A stretch of DNA of 64,000 nt from Sorghum bicolor (GCF_000003195.3 NC_012872.2:54355695-54419694); one strand, 5' to 3'. Positions 22,822 to 35,008 are shown, counted from the stretch's first letter. Numbers and translations: made by a program. The notes: generated from the sequence alone by a model not told the origin.

Positions 22822-23257
22822 TGTTGGCGTTAAGCCTGTCAGAGGAGTTGCTGAAGACAGTGCTCAGGACAGGAGAGAGTCTGGAAGCGGGAAAGTTTCG
22901 GTTTGAAACTTGGACGCGCATGAGCTAGTCAAGCAGCGTGGTGACCGCGCCCACGAACTCGGCAGTTCTGCAGTGTGTGTTTTTAGTGACTTGTATCCAT
23001 GTTTTATTTAGGTGTCTTTCTGTAAAAGTGTCATTTAGCTCCAGGTATTAGGAGCAGGGACTTTGGCGTGTGTTATCTATCACTTGTAAGCCGGTTAGGC
23101 ATTGTGTACTGTGATCCACAAAAAGCGAAAAGGGGCGCTGTCACCCTGTCGCCATTGTGGCGGTTGCCCAGTTCTTCCTATGTTCTTCGTATTTTCTTTG
23201 CCTTTCATTGTTTGATCCAGCCACATACAGCACGGTCCTGGTTTCTAGATCCCAACA
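22822..23257 (+). repeat. 5' LTR of the copia element
   Basis: Starts TGTTGGCGTT and ends TCCCAACA, 436 bp. It matches the 3' LTR except for about six single-base changes, nearly all transitions. The LTR carries U3 promoter and R/U5 functions; I could not fix a TATA box. Confidence 0.95.
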
Positions 23258-23259
23258 TC

Positions 23260-23272
23260 TGGTATCAGAGCC
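23260..23272 (+). other. Primer-binding site (initiator Met-tRNA)
   Basis: TGGTATCAGAGCC, complementary to the 3' end of initiator tRNA-Met, begins two bases after the 5' LTR. It fixes the orientation of the element. Confidence 0.9.
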
Positions 23273-23305
23273 TTGATTTCGTGCGGAGACACTCAGATCT
23301 TAACC

Positions 23306-25921
23306 ATGTCCATAGTTGCCGGCGGCAGCGGCAACGGCGGCGGAGAGGGAGGGCGCGGCGGCGGTGAAGCCCGTCAGGTTTACCCTACCTTGACAAACAC
23401 CAACTACACCAGCTGGTGTATACGTGTTCAGGCCATCATGGAGGATCGGGAGGAGTGGGAGGTTGTGGAGCCAGAGGAGGGGGCGACGACCGACGCGGAT
23501 GCGGCACGGTTGGCGCGGATCAAGGCGAAAGACAAGAAGATCAAGGCCAATCTTCTGCAATGCATTCCTGACGATTTGTTGATGCAAGTCGCCAAGAAGA
23601 AGACTGGCAAGGAAGTGTGGGATTCTCTCAAGGCCCGCTTCATTGGTGCAGATCGCGTGCGTGATGCACGGCTCCAGACGCTGAGGAGCGAGTTCGACGC
23701 CATCCGGATGAAGGAGGACGATCCACTTGACCCGGTTGTGGGAAAACTGACGGCACTGTCAGTTAGATGCAGCAGCTTGGGGGGGAGTATCAGCGACGCG
23801 AAGTTGGTCAAGAAACTGTTCGATATTGTTCCCGAGCGGTACCTCAACATCATCGCCGGGATTGAGCAGTTCTACGACCTGAAGACTCTACCGTTCGATG
23901 AGGCAGTGGGTCGCCTGAAGGCGTTCGAGGAGCGGACACGTCGCAGCAGCGGCAGTGCTCGATCTGGTGAGTCACAGGCGTTGCTCACTCAGGCTGAGTG
24001 GGAGGCCAGACAGAAGAATGCTGGAGGCGAATCTTCTGGGAGAGGGAAGAATGGAGGTGGGCGAGGCCGAGGACGTGGCCGCGGCGGGAGCAGCGGTGGT
24101 CGCGGTGGAGGCGGAGACACCGGGAAGGATGGTACTGGGAAGCGTGACAAGAGTCACATAAAATGCTTCAAGTGCCATGGATATGGACACTATGCGAATA
24201 GATGTCCTGGTGGTGAGAAAAAGAAGGAGGAAGCACACCTGGTGAAGACCGCAGAGAAGGAGCCGACTGTATTGCTGGCAGAGACAGTATTGTTGGACCA
24301 GCTACAGTGCTCTTCGGAAAAGCAGTTTCAGACTGTGCTTCTGAATGAGGTGGAGATAGCACCTGAACTGCATTTATCTGATGGGGGAGTACCATCCGGA
24401 AATGTTTGGTACCTTGACAATGGAGCAAGTAACCACATGACTGGAGATGTGGAAAAATTCAAGGAGCTTGATCATGCTGTTTTGGGTAGAGTGAGATTTG
24501 GTGATGACTCTACAGTGGAGATTCAAGGAAAAGGGATTGTTGTGTTTCAGGGAAAGCAAGGTGATCACTGGATTCTTTCTGATGTGTATTACATTCCAAA
24601 ACTTAGGAGTAATCTAATAAGTCTGGGTCAATTGAGTGAGACTGGACATAGGATTACTCTAGATGATGAGGAGTTAGTAGTATGTGATAAGCTGTCAGAA
24701 AAGTTGATCATGAGAATCCCTAGAGCAGTAAACAGACTGTACAAAATTGAATTGAGGGTTGTAGAGCCAAAGTGTCTGATTGTTGACATTGAGAACCAAG
24801 CATGGTTATGGCATGGGAGATTAGGACATGTGAATTTTAGAGCTTTGAAACAACTTGGGAATAGAGAAATGGCAACTGGAGTACCTGTTATTGAGCATCC
24901 AGAACAGGTGTGTAGTGATTGCCTAGCTGCAAAGCAGGCAAGAAAGCCATTTCCCAGGACAGCACGGTGGCATGCTACAGAGAAGTTGTCTCTGGTGTAT
25001 GTTGACCTGTGTGGACCAATTGTACCAGCAACAGCAGGAGGTAACAAATACTTCATGTTACTGGTGGATGATCATTCTAGATGGACACATGTCTATTTGC
25101 TCAAGAGCAAGGATCAAGCTGTGGAAGCTTTTGTCAAGTACAAAGCAGAAGTGGAAAACTTCAGTGAATGCAGAATTAAAACTCTCAGGTCTGATAGAGG
25201 GGGAGAATTTCTTGCAGGACTGTTTGCAGGTGTATGTGAACAGGCAGGAATCAAGAGACAACTCACAGCTCCTTACACACCACAACAGAATGGAATTGTG
25301 GAGAGGAAGAACAGGACTGTGATGGAGATGGCCAGATCTTTGCTTAAAAGCATGAGAGTTCCAGGGAGATTTTGGGGTGAGGTATTCAGACATGCAGTGT
25401 ATTTGCTAAATAGACTGCCAACCAAGGTGTTGGGAGATATCACTCCATATGAGACCTGGATAGGAAGAAAACCATCTCTGGGGCATCTAAGAGTGTTTGG
25501 TTGCACAACACACACAAAATTCAGTGCACCACACCTGAGAAAACTTGATGATAGGAGCAGACCATTAGTGTATCTTGGTACTGAAGATGGGAGCAAGGCA
25601 CACAAACTGTATGAACCTGACTCAAATAGAATCATTGTCAGTAGGGATGTGATTTTTGAGGAGTCCAAGGTGTGGCAGTGGAGTTCAACTAGTACTGCAG
25701 AACAATCTGTCGATTTTGTTGTGGAAATAGATGCTGAATTAGGGAGCTTTTCAGTGGGTGAAAATGGAATTGTTAATGATCAGTCAGTGGAGTCAGTACC
25801 TGCAGCAATGCATCGGTGGGTGGAGACAATACTATGGATGATCAGAATGTGTCACAGTCACCTAGTGTATCAGCTGACTCTGTGGGGAATCAGGCTGGAT
25901 CTGCAGGATCAGATCCAGTAA
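23306..25921 (+). pseudogene. copia gag-protease-integrase frame
   Basis: The ATG at 23306 (MSIVAGG) is taken as the start, because the longer frame opens on TTG. Gag with a conserved NYTSWCIRVQAIME segment comes first. Then follow a Gly/Arg-rich tract, a CCHC knuckle CFKCHGYGHYANRC near 24165-24208, and a protease motif DNGASNH near 24416 (usual first motif D-S/T-G, here DNG). The integrase zinc region (HGRLGH...CSDC, ~24815-24925) and core (D in YVDLCGP, D in LRSDRGG, E in GIVERKNR) precede the linker. The frame ends in out-of-frame text at 25921, while homologous reading continues one frame back from ~25816. So a 1-base loss (or equivalent shift) separates it from reverse transcriptase. 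Normal copia elements encode all of this as one polyprotein. Confidence 0.85.
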
Positions 25922-27486
25922 CACTACAACACAGTATCTCTAATAGCAGTGTTTCTACACCAAGCTCTGGAAGCAGCAGTGAGCCAATGAGATTCAGAAA
26001 CCTCAGTGATCTATATGAGCACACTGTGGAAATTGATCTAGAGGAATCTGAAGAGGAAGAGCTTGAAGATACAGATGTGCAGGCACTACTGGTTGAAACA
26101 GGTGAGCCAAGCTGCTATAGAGAGGCAGCAGACTATCAAGAGTGGATAGATGCAATGGATAAGGAGATGGAGTCAATTGAAAAGAACAAGACATGGGAGC
26201 TGGTTAAGCTACCTATTGGGAAGAAACCCATTGGATTAAAATGGGTTTACAAACTCAAGAGAAACTCTGATGGTGAAGTGCAGAAGCACAAAGCCAGGCT
26301 AGTTGCAAAAGGATATGTGCAGAAGCATAGAGTCGACTATGAAGAAGTGTTTGCTCCTGTGGCCAGGTTGGACACTGTGAGATTCATGCTTGCACTAGCA
26401 GCCAATCTTGGGTGGAAAGTTCATCATTTCGATGTCAAATCTGCCTTCTTGCATGGTGATCTGGAGGAAGAAGTCTATGTTTCACAACCAGAAGGATATG
26501 TTGTGAAAGGGAAGGAGCAGTATGTGTTCAGGTTGAGCAAAGCTCTGTATGGACTTAAACAAGCACCAAGGGCTTGGAATGTCAAGTTGGACAAAAGCCT
26601 GAAAAAGCTGGGTTTCAGCAGGTGTCTTTGTGACCAGGCAGTTTACATCAGAGGAGAAGGAATGGACTCTGTCATTCTTGGAATATATGTTGATGATCTT
26701 ATAGTGACAGGAGGAAATCTTGACAGTGTTAAGAACTTTAAGAATGAGATGATGATAGAGTTCGAGATGACAGATTTGGGGTTACTGTCATACTACTTGG
26801 GGATAGAAGTTGATCAGAAGAGTGACTACATCACTGTAAAACAGTCAGGCTATGCCAGAAAAGTCCTTGGACAGTTTGGTATGCAGGATTGCAGTTCTAT
26901 CAAGATACCAATGGACCCTGGTTGCAAGCTTGATGAAGACAAAGGGGGTGTACCAGTGGATTCAACTGAGTATAGGAAGATGATTGGGTGCCTTAGGTAC
27001 CTACTGCACACTAGACCAGATATGTCTTATGCTGTTGGTGTAGCCAGTAGGTTCATGGAGAAGCCCACAGTGATGCATGTCAAAGGTGTAAAACAGATTC
27101 TAAGATATTTGCATGGGACACTTGAACTGGGACTTGTATATGTTCAGTGTGGAAATGCTAGTCAGTTGGTGGGATACACAGACAGTGATCATGGATCTGA
27201 TACAGTTCATAGAAAGAGCACAAGTGGAATGGCTTTCTACCTGGGAGAGAATCTGATCACTTGGAATTCTTACAAGCAAAAGACAGTATCTCTGTCGTCA
27301 TGTGAGTCTGAGTTCAAGGCAGCTACTGCAGCAGCACAGCAGGCCTTGTGGCTAAGAAATTTGTTCAGTGAGGTGTTGAGACAGAAACCTGCAGCTGTCA
27401 CACTCTATGTTGACAATAACTCAGCTATTGCACTTATGAAGAATGCAGTCTTTCATGGAAGAAGCAAGCATATTGAGATCAAGTAT
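25816..27486 (+). pseudogene. copia reverse transcriptase-RNase H frame
   Basis: The frame covers the Ser-rich linker, then reverse transcriptase (KWVYKLKRN, FDVKSAFLHGDLEEEVY, catalytic YVDDLIVTG near 26686), connection, and RNase H (GYTDSDHGSD, SSCESEFKAA, LYVDNNSAI). It has no start codon of its own, which fits a shifted part of the upstream polyprotein. At 27486 the reading is interrupted by a 3866 bp LTR insertion inside the RNase H C-terminus (right after HIEIKY), and the track runs into guest DNA and stops. The remaining C-terminus is at 31358-31519. Confidence 0.9.
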
Positions 27487-30400
27487 TATAACACCCCGAA
27501 ATTTCTATTTTGGGTTGTTATTAGAAAATACTAAATAAAATGAATGGTTTTAATATACGGATAAAATTTTCCAACAATAGTTTAGATTTTTATATATTCT
27601 TATCAAAGAAAAGTGGTGCTTTTCAAATGTTTTGTATTTAATTAGACGAGCTTTAGTTGATGTGATGCTTGCTTGTTGCTTGAGTTTTGTGTTTTTGAGT
27701 GTGCTAGGTTTCATAAATGCGTTTAGACACCGTCCGGTCCTTCCCGAGAATTTTCCAAAACTTTTTCGGAACTTTTTCCCATTTTCCTAGAACAAAATCT
27801 ATTTTTTTATATGCTCTAAAATTCTTTTTCATCGACACCAAAAACTTTATTTGGATTGATCAACTCTCAATATATCTCTAAAAGTTTTCCTTTAATTTTT
27901 AGAATTTTGGAAATATTTTTTCAGGAATTTAAAATGATTTCAGCTTTTTCTAGAATTATTTTGGAACTGAAAATAATTTATTTAAAATCCCGAAATTAAG
28001 AAATTCCAAAACTTTTCCAAACCCTAGACCTATATATATGCCGGCGTAGCCCTCGACGCGCTGATTCCAGAAGTACGATCGCTTTCCCGAGCCGCCTTTC
28101 GTAGCTCCGCAGATCCATCGCCGAAGTTTTGGATCTCGTTTCCGGTAAACTTTTCCGGTGAAAGTTCGGCGAGGTTTTCCAGCCAACTCCGGCGTCCTCT
28201 GCGAAAACCGTCACCGCTGCGAGGTTCGTCTCGTCGTCCTCTACACCGGCACGCCATTCGTTTTGTAAATCCGGACTAGTTTACTGTTTCCTAACCTCTC
28301 TTCTTTTCCGGCGAACTTTATCCATGGCCGGCATCGTCTTCATCTCCTCCGGCGATTCCTTGTACCAGCAGCTGGACGTCGCCGCCTCAGACTCGCGACC
28401 CCAGCCGGACCAGCGCGCGGCCTCGCGCGCCCCTGCTTGCGAGCAGCAGGACGCCGCCGCTGCCTCGTGCAGCACGGCTGCCCCTTGCAGCCCTGTCTCG
28501 GACGGCCGCCGCCACAGGCCTTGCTCGGCTTGGAGCCGCCCTCTGGCTCGCCAAGGTCCTGGTCGTTCCCCGTCGCTGGCCGGCCAGGCGGCCGTCCCTG
28601 GCCCCCGTCCGTGTGAGCAGCGGCAGACCCTTGGCCACGTACGGATGACTCAAGGTAGAAGATGAAAGTAATTACAAGTTTGCCACTGGTCATTAATCCT
28701 TTGCCATTTAATCGTTCTAACTCCGTTTCATTCCGTTTTAATTGCGTTAGTTTCATAACGTCGCGCTCTACGCAGTAGTGCTAACTTTTATTTTGTCATA
28801 TTTTTTTTATATATATTTAGTTGAATATTAGATTAATTAATATATGCACCTAAATCTATAATTAAAAGCAATATAGAGTTATAATCATGATTTCTATTAT
28901 TTTATGACCATGACAACGTAAATGACTTGTTAGCGATACTGTTTTCCATGTCCCATGTTTATAAATATAATTAGTTTAATTAATATTTATTGAGTGTCAT
29001 TTTTTAATTAATAAAAAAACAATTTAGGTTTACACTTTGGTATTTTTATAATCTAATATTAACTTGATTAATGTTAACTTAAATATTTATTAGTTATAAT
29101 TCTTTTAGTTAGACATAAAGTATATAATTAATTTGTTTAATATTTATTTAATGTCTTTTTGGATTAAAGTAACTTATGTTTATAATTTAGATCTTTTATA
29201 AATAAATAAATGTTAACATTATTAATATCAACTTAAATGGTTCTTTATTAGTTATAACTTGTTATATAAATGTGACGCATGTTAGGATTTGATTAGTTGC
29301 TCTCACTTGCTTTGTGTTTTCTAAAATTACAAAGGCGTAAATGGCTTAAATGATATATAATCATCTACAATTAAAATATAACTGAAATTTAACTCCGGCT
29401 TTTATAATTCAACATAATTTGGTTAATCTAAAATTAGGATAGTTCTATTAAATGTCTGTCATTTTATTTCATTAAATAAAATACGACCAGCGTGTAGTCG
29501 TCTTCTTCGTTACACTTCGAACCTCGAAAGTCTGTCTGTTTAACGATAGCTCCGTTCTCAACCGTTCTTGGGTTGTCACGATCGTAGCCACAAGCCATGT
29601 CGTTTAGTGCGCTCTTCTTTTCAAAGCTTTACTTTTGATTGATGCTTGTTCTTAGTCGTGATTGTTGTTTGTTTGTTTGTCTATTTGTGTTGCTTGGTTG
29701 CTACGCGTAGAAGAAGTGTGGTTCGTCAACAGTGAAGACCAGGAGCTGAGGACCGACAGTCGAAGCAGAAGGAAAGAAGCTAAAGAATTCTGAGCAGATA
29801 TACACTGGAGGCAAGTGCAGGCACCCTTTGATCATATTGTACCTATGAACTTTAAATACATTTACTTTCCATTGCATGTGTCTTAATACTGCAAACCATA
29901 AGGACCTGACTAGTCTTCTACTATATTCCTTGCACTCCTGGGTTTTATACATGGGTAGTATAGTGAACAATAGATATGCTTAGCTGCTCTGCTCATCTAT
30001 TCCATATAATAAATGAAAGTAAATAATCTTGCCTACTGAATTCTTCAATGATAATTAATGTTTAAAAGAGGAACAATGGTCACTTCGGTGATGGAGATGT
30101 TGCGGTGCTTGCGAGCATCGTGGTTTGCTGAGGAAAGGGGGAGCGGGTACTGTTGGTTGGTCTGGTTTGCCGGGCGTACCCGTCTCTGCTCTCCGTAAGG
30201 ACTTAGTCAGGGAGCGGCCCCCTGGGACTTACAGTGCAGCTCCAAGCTATATGGCTCTGGCTTGACTAATTAGCAGGACCTCCACTAGTAGGGTGTTACT
30301 TTCCGGGTAGGCGTGAGGAAGTAACTTGGGTAATGAATATTAAGTTGTCGGTTGATCGGTACGCCATGGCTATGGGTATCGACTGTCGAGCGCCCCGGCG

Positions 30401-31352
30401 AAAACTTGCGAGTGGCATCCTATTAGTTGGACCCTGTGAAAGGTCTCGTAGTGAGACCCTGCCTGCTCACCTCGGCAGTGTTTTGGAGAGTCGCGACCCC
30501 AGGCAAATGGGAATCACGACTTGGAGTGAACGTGCACACCTCTGCAGAGTGTAAAACTGATATATCAGCCGTGCTCACGGTCACGAGCGGCCCAGACCCT
30601 CACTTGATGAGCAAATTGGAATCACATGGAACTTGGAGGCGAAACTTGGTTGAGGTTGCTACCTCGTGCTTTGGCGGAATGGCTATTCCGTGTTGGCAGG
30701 ATTGCTGTCCTGTGTTCTTAATTGGGATTGCTATCCCATGACTTTAATGGGGTTGCCACCCCGAGTTTCTATCCGAGGTTGCTACCTCAGAGATCTTAAT
30801 AATAATAATTATTATAATGATGAGTAATAATATTGTTAATATACTTTCATCTAATTAAGGGTTGGGATGCTCACTCATATTTAGTAATAATTCGTTTTAA
30901 TAAAAGAATTGTAATAAAAGTTTACCAACTTAAAAGCTCATCTGCAGTTAAACAGTGTTAGCTTTTCCTTTGATTAAGCCTTGCATGTCATTATACTTTC
31001 CGCCTGTACTTGTTGAGTTCGACATGAACTCACCCTTGCTATTTCTCCCACACCCCCAGTGTGTAGTAAAGTGCTGCTCAGAAGAAGGATAAAGATGTCA
31101 TGGAGTTTTCTAGAAGCTTATGAGAAGTGCTTGGCGTACGGAGCCCCCAGTCAACCGTCCCTGAGAAGAATGGAGCCTAAGAAGTTCTAGCTACTATTTC
31201 CGCGTACTCTGATGTTTTGTAAGTGTTAATATAAATATGTTTTCCGCTATAAATAACATTGTTTCTGATATTTCTATTCTTTGTTGTATGTGTGGACTTC
31301 CTGGGCACACATATGACGACTCTGGTCTTATTTTAAAAGCCAGGGTGTGACA
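27487..31352 (+). mobile_element. Nested solo LTR, 3.87 kb, Ty3/gypsy-like (TGTAACACC...GGGTGTGACA type)
   Basis: The insert starts TATAACACCCC (expected TG now reads TA) and ends GGGTGTGACA. It is flanked by AGTAT at 27482-27486 and 31353-31357, a perfect 5 bp duplication of copia coding sequence. No internal repeat, primer-binding site or pol is seen, so it reads as a single long LTR left by LTR-LTR recombination. A TATA-like run at about 28029-28038 supports plus orientation. The part around 30530-30600 (CTCTGCAGAGTG, CCGTGCTCACGG, GAGCGGCC) has a counterpart in the solo LTR at 32874-35001. LTRs this long occur in the grass Tekay/Del lineage; that assignment is inference. Confidence 0.8.
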
Positions 31353-31519
31353 AGTATCACTTCATAAGGGAATGCATAGAAAGAGGGGGGATCAATGTGA
31401 AGAGAGTGGGAACCAATGAACAAAAAGCTGATTCACTGACAAAAGCACTACCATTGGGTAAGTTGGTGGTGATGAGGCACCTACTCGGTGTGAGGGACTT
31501 GAGCCTCTGTCAGGCTTAG
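31353..31519 (+). pseudogene. Severed C-terminus of copia RNase H
   Basis: After the duplicated AGTAT, reading from 31358 gives HFIRECIERG, then NEQKADSLTKALP (the conserved copia pol tail ADxxTKxL), ending at TAG 31517-31519. It is in register with the frame that stops at 27486 once the guest and one target copy are discounted, showing the insertion caused the break. Confidence 0.88.
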
Positions 31520-31528
31520 GGGGGAGCA
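31517..31528 (+). other. Polypurine tract of the copia element
   Basis: TAGGGGGGAGCA directly precedes the 3' LTR; it would prime plus-strand DNA synthesis. The pol stop codon overlaps its first bases. Confidence 0.85.
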
Positions 31529-31964
31529 TGTTGGCGTTAAGCCTGTCAGAGGAGTTGCTGAAGACAGTGCTCAGGACAGGAGAGAGTCTGGAAGCGGGAA
31601 AGTTTCGGTTTGAAACTTGGACGCGCATGAGCTGGTCAAGCAGCGTGGTGACCGCGCCCACGAACTCGGTAGTTCTGCAGTGTGTGTTTTCAGTGACTTG
31701 TATCCATATTTTATTTAGGTGTCTTTCTGTAAAAGTGTCATTTAGCTCCAGGTATTAGGAGCAGGGACTTTGGCGTGTGTTATCTATCACTTGTAAGCCG
31801 GTTAGGCATTGTGTACTGTGATCCACAAAAAGCGAAAAGGGGCGCTGTCACCCTGTCGCCATTGTGGCGGTTGCCCAGTTCTTCCTGTGTTCTTCGTATT
31901 TTCTTTGTCTTTCATTGTTTGATCCAGCCACATACAGCACGGTCCTGGTTTCTAGATCCCAACA
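31529..31964 (+). repeat. 3' LTR of the copia element
   Basis: 436 bp, TGTTGG...CCAACA, followed by the target duplication TATAC at 31965-31969. Almost identical to the 5' LTR. Confidence 0.95.
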
Positions 31965-31969
31965 TATAC

Positions 31970-32373
31970 GTCTCTCGAATGTTTGACGAATAGAGTTTAT
32001 TTCATTCTATGAAATATATAGTACAGTGCTGTGCTGTCATGTAAAAAGAAAAACACCGCATGGATCATCAGCAGCGCCCAGCGGCCGGGAGGCACGTACG
32101 CTTGGTGTACAAGTACAATAATGTGAAGTAGAATCTTTCCAATCTTTAAAGTTGCATATGGAGCTGTCACACAACGAAGGGGAACTTAAACCTCAAGTCA
32201 CCATGCTGATCAGTCCACTCCGTACACATATTCAACTAACGGGGAATATTTGAACTAGCCAATTAGCCATGCGTTACACGGAGGATTGAGAGGCTCGCAA
32301 AGTTGATTACCCACTAGCCATTAATGTAGTCTAATATTACTACTATACACTACACTACACGTGTTTGCTTCTG
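31970..32373. other. Intergenic, nothing recognised
   Basis: Spacer between the copia element and the next MITE. It has a short CACTACACTACAC run near 32347. No gene or RNA. Confidence 0.3.
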
Positions 32374-32648
32374 AGAGCATCTCCATAAAACTAGATAAAA
32401 TTATATCATAAACTATAAGATTTAGCCATTGTCTAAAATAAAAAACTCACTTAAAGTATAGAGTTACACAACAGCCTTTTGTATAGGATAGCTAGTGAGA
32501 ACGACATCCTATTATGACCAACTAAAGTTTAGGATAACAAACTTGCTATTTTAACAAACCAGATAGCACACCTGTTGGACTTTAATTTTTTACTTTAAAA
32601 ATATAAAAATAGCTTAGATAACATGGATAACATATTTGGAGTGGCTCT
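32374..32648. mobile_element. MITE, ~275 bp, AGAGCATCTCCA type
   Basis: The left end AGAGCATCTCCATAAAACT and right end (reverse complement AGAGCCACTCCAAATATGTT) form an imperfect inverted repeat around an AT-rich body. The target duplication is not clear. Confidence 0.5.
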
Positions 32649-32700
32649 ACAAGCAAACGAGTCGCTATAGCTCTCGCGCGTCGAGCCTTGAGCTCCAAGA

Positions 32701-32748
32701 TGCGTGCTCTTGCCTTTGGACTTATGCGTGCTCTTGCCTTTGGACTTT
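32701..32748. repeat. 24 bp tandem duplication
   Basis: TGCGTGCTCTTGCCTTTGGA plus four bases occurs twice head to tail, differing only at the last base. It immediately precedes the MITE fragment at 32749. Confidence 0.85.
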
Positions 32749-32873
32749 GACCTTGTTTATAATTTTTTTATACTGTAGCAGTTTGTTTGTATATAATGAT
32801 TATTATCTAATTATAAACTAACCAGCTAAATTTAAAAGATTCATTTTATAAATTAAAGTGCAAACTGTGTAAC
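32749..32873. repeat. Diverged MITE fragment ending at a solo LTR
   Basis: It starts GACCTTGTTTATAATTTTTT and carries ACTGTAGCAGTTTGTTTGTA and TTTAAAAGATTCATTT, diverged from the Tourist-like family at 3871. Its last bases, GTAAC, are the target site of the solo LTR that follows. A partial relative lies at 35361-35414. Confidence 0.5.
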
Positions 32874-35001
32874 TGTCACACCCATATTTTAAGAATAAAA
32901 TAGGATGAATAAAAGACTCATATGTGCCCCAGAAATAGTCGCACACATAAGTAGACAAATCTCAAATGTACCATTGCAGTGTTTATTACATAGCGGAACA
33001 TAATATATCACATAGTCTCATACAAAGATGATATCATAAAGTAAACAACGCTCTCGACGGAAGCTCCACACAGGGACACTGTTGACTGGTTGACTCCAAA
33101 CCTAGTACTCATAACGGTAGTCCTCATTCCAATCATCATCAATAGCATAACCTGAGGTGTTGGGAATTTGCCAGAATGAGCACATATCGTACTCAACAAG
33201 TATAACTAGGGGTTCATGAGGCTCAAATAACTGACACTGGTTTGACTGCATTTAGCTTTTAATAGTGGATAGCATATTCATAATTAAATAGCAAATATCA
33301 AGGTAGCATAAATAATCTATTAATCACATGATCAAGTGTAAGCATAATTAATCTCATAGCATAAACGATAATCAAATGAACATAACAACTTAATAAGCTC
33401 ATCGTCGTCGCAGCAAGAACCCCCAAGGCCGCTCATAACCGTGAGCACGGCTAGTATACCAGTTTTAACACTCTGCAGAGGTTGTACATCTTTACCCATG
33501 AGTCATGATCTACCCTTTCGCCCGAGGTAGCTAATCTCTTAACCCCCTTCCTAGGGAGGTCGGCAGGGATCACTATGAAGCCTTTCAAAAGTTCGTCTAA
33601 CATGTTAGGGCCGCAAGATTTCCTTTGCGAGCAGATATAGATACCCCCCTTCCGAATGACACAATGACGCGCAGCCTATACACATAGAGACAGGGGCTCG
33701 CATTATACCCGTGTCGGTTCAGCCCCTCCGCCCTTTCGGGTAACCTCTAACAAGCTAGAAAAGGTCTTCATACTGAGCTAAAGCCAGAGCCATTATAGCC
33801 CTCATGATTGCACTGTTGTCCCGGTGATCACTTACAGACAAGATCTCATATAGTCATTTGTCATCTTTTAACGTTCATTGCATAGCTATTAATCATCTTA
33901 CAAGATCATGTATTATATCAAGCACTAGCACATCTACAACAAATGCATAACAAGTAGGTAGCAAGGAATCCAGGTAACAATCATCTATGATTTTGTTAAG
34001 GTCGACAAGGTGATAGCATGCATATGATATATGTGTATCTATAAGTGAATAGGTAACAAGAATGATCCCAAGTTATACTTGCCTTGCTTAAAGCTCTCCT
34101 GAGCCTGCTGGTCTTCAAAAGCTTGGTCTTGATCATCAACGTACGGCTCACCGTCTATTCCCAAACATCAATCAACAACACGCAATCCAATGTAGACAAT
34201 CATACACAAGACAAACAAGCTATAATTAGAACATTACACCAACAGTGAGAAATCAAAGATAAAAGTTTATGAAAATATTCTACGCAGCGCTACGATCACA
34301 CGAACGTAAAGTTCACGAAAATCAGAATTAAAACGTGAAAGATATGAATTTTCTAAGATTTTCCTATAGAGAAATAATTAATTAAATGCTACTGCAGAAA
34401 TAAAAAGTTTCAAAACAGAGAATAAATAATTCTAACATGTAGAGCTCGTAAATACGAATCTAACGAAATTTGAATGGACAAAAACGGAGTTAATATGAGC
34501 ATTTTATGAGCAAAATAAACTCAATGACAAAACTATAAATACTAGAAAGCGCATTTCACATTTAGGTTTCAGCGGACAGGAATACGTCTTCCAAGTTGGA
34601 AAACACGTTTTACTCAGGCGTCTTGGGACCGCGGGTTGAATACTCAAATTCCTCGATCTCTTTAGCAAAATCTCCAGGCGAACCGGTACGTTTTAATCCT
34701 GGCCGTTGATGATCGATCGGACGCTTAGGAGCGCTCGGGGCTCAACCGTGGCCGGCGGCCGGCCGGACGCAGGCGCCGGTGCGGTGGCGCCATGGCCGCC
34801 GCCGTGTTCTTCGCTGGCGTCACAGGGTTTCTCCATTCCGTGCACCAAATAAAATATGCTTCAGCATGAATTTGCGGTGAATTTTACGGTGAATTTTAAT
34901 TTACACAAAATTATTTATTTTGCTAGATACAAATGCTCACAAAAATTCTTAAATAATCAAATTAATTTCTATTAATTCAAAATCAAATTTTAGGTGTTAC
35001 A
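32874..35001 (-). mobile_element. Solo LTR, 2.13 kb, gypsy-like, minus orientation
   Basis: On the plus strand it starts TGTCACACCC and ends GGTGTTACA, which in reverse reads TGTAACACC...GGGTGTGACA. It is flanked by a perfect GTAAC duplication (32869-32873, 35002-35006). There is no second LTR or coding domain, so it is a solo LTR. Text near 33420-33490 (CCGTGAGCACGG, CACTCTGCAGAGG) is the reverse complement of part of the 3.87 kb LTR at 27487, so the two come from related families inserted in opposite directions. Confidence 0.82.
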
Positions 35002-35008
35002 GTAACTA

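Larger units (their letters stand above)
22822..31964 (+). mobile_element. Ty1/copia LTR retrotransposon, young, split by a nested solo LTR
   Basis: The element has two 436 bp LTRs (22822-23257 and 31529-31964), each TGTTGG...CCAACA, flanked by the perfect 5 bp duplication TATAC (22817-22821, 31965-31969). A primer-binding site TGGTATCAGAGCC starts at 23260, matching initiator Met-tRNA. A polypurine tract, AGGGGGGAGCA, ends at 31528. Domain order is gag, protease, integrase, reverse transcriptase, RNase H, i.e. Pseudoviridae/Ty1-copia. The LTRs differ at about six positions by hand count, so insertion was recent. Without the 3866 bp guest LTR and its 5 bp duplication it would be ~5.27 kb. It is inactive here: the guest cuts RNase H and the frame is broken near 25.8 kb. 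Confidence 0.95.

Noticed and set aside
28324..28756. GC-rich frames that look like an exon
   Set aside because: They lie wholly within the 3.87 kb solo LTR, downstream of its TATA-like run, on both strands; LTR leader composition explains them.
30333..30741. Two plus frames of 73 and 104 codons
   Set aside because: Inside the same solo LTR, in a segment shared in reverse with the LTR at 32874; not genes.
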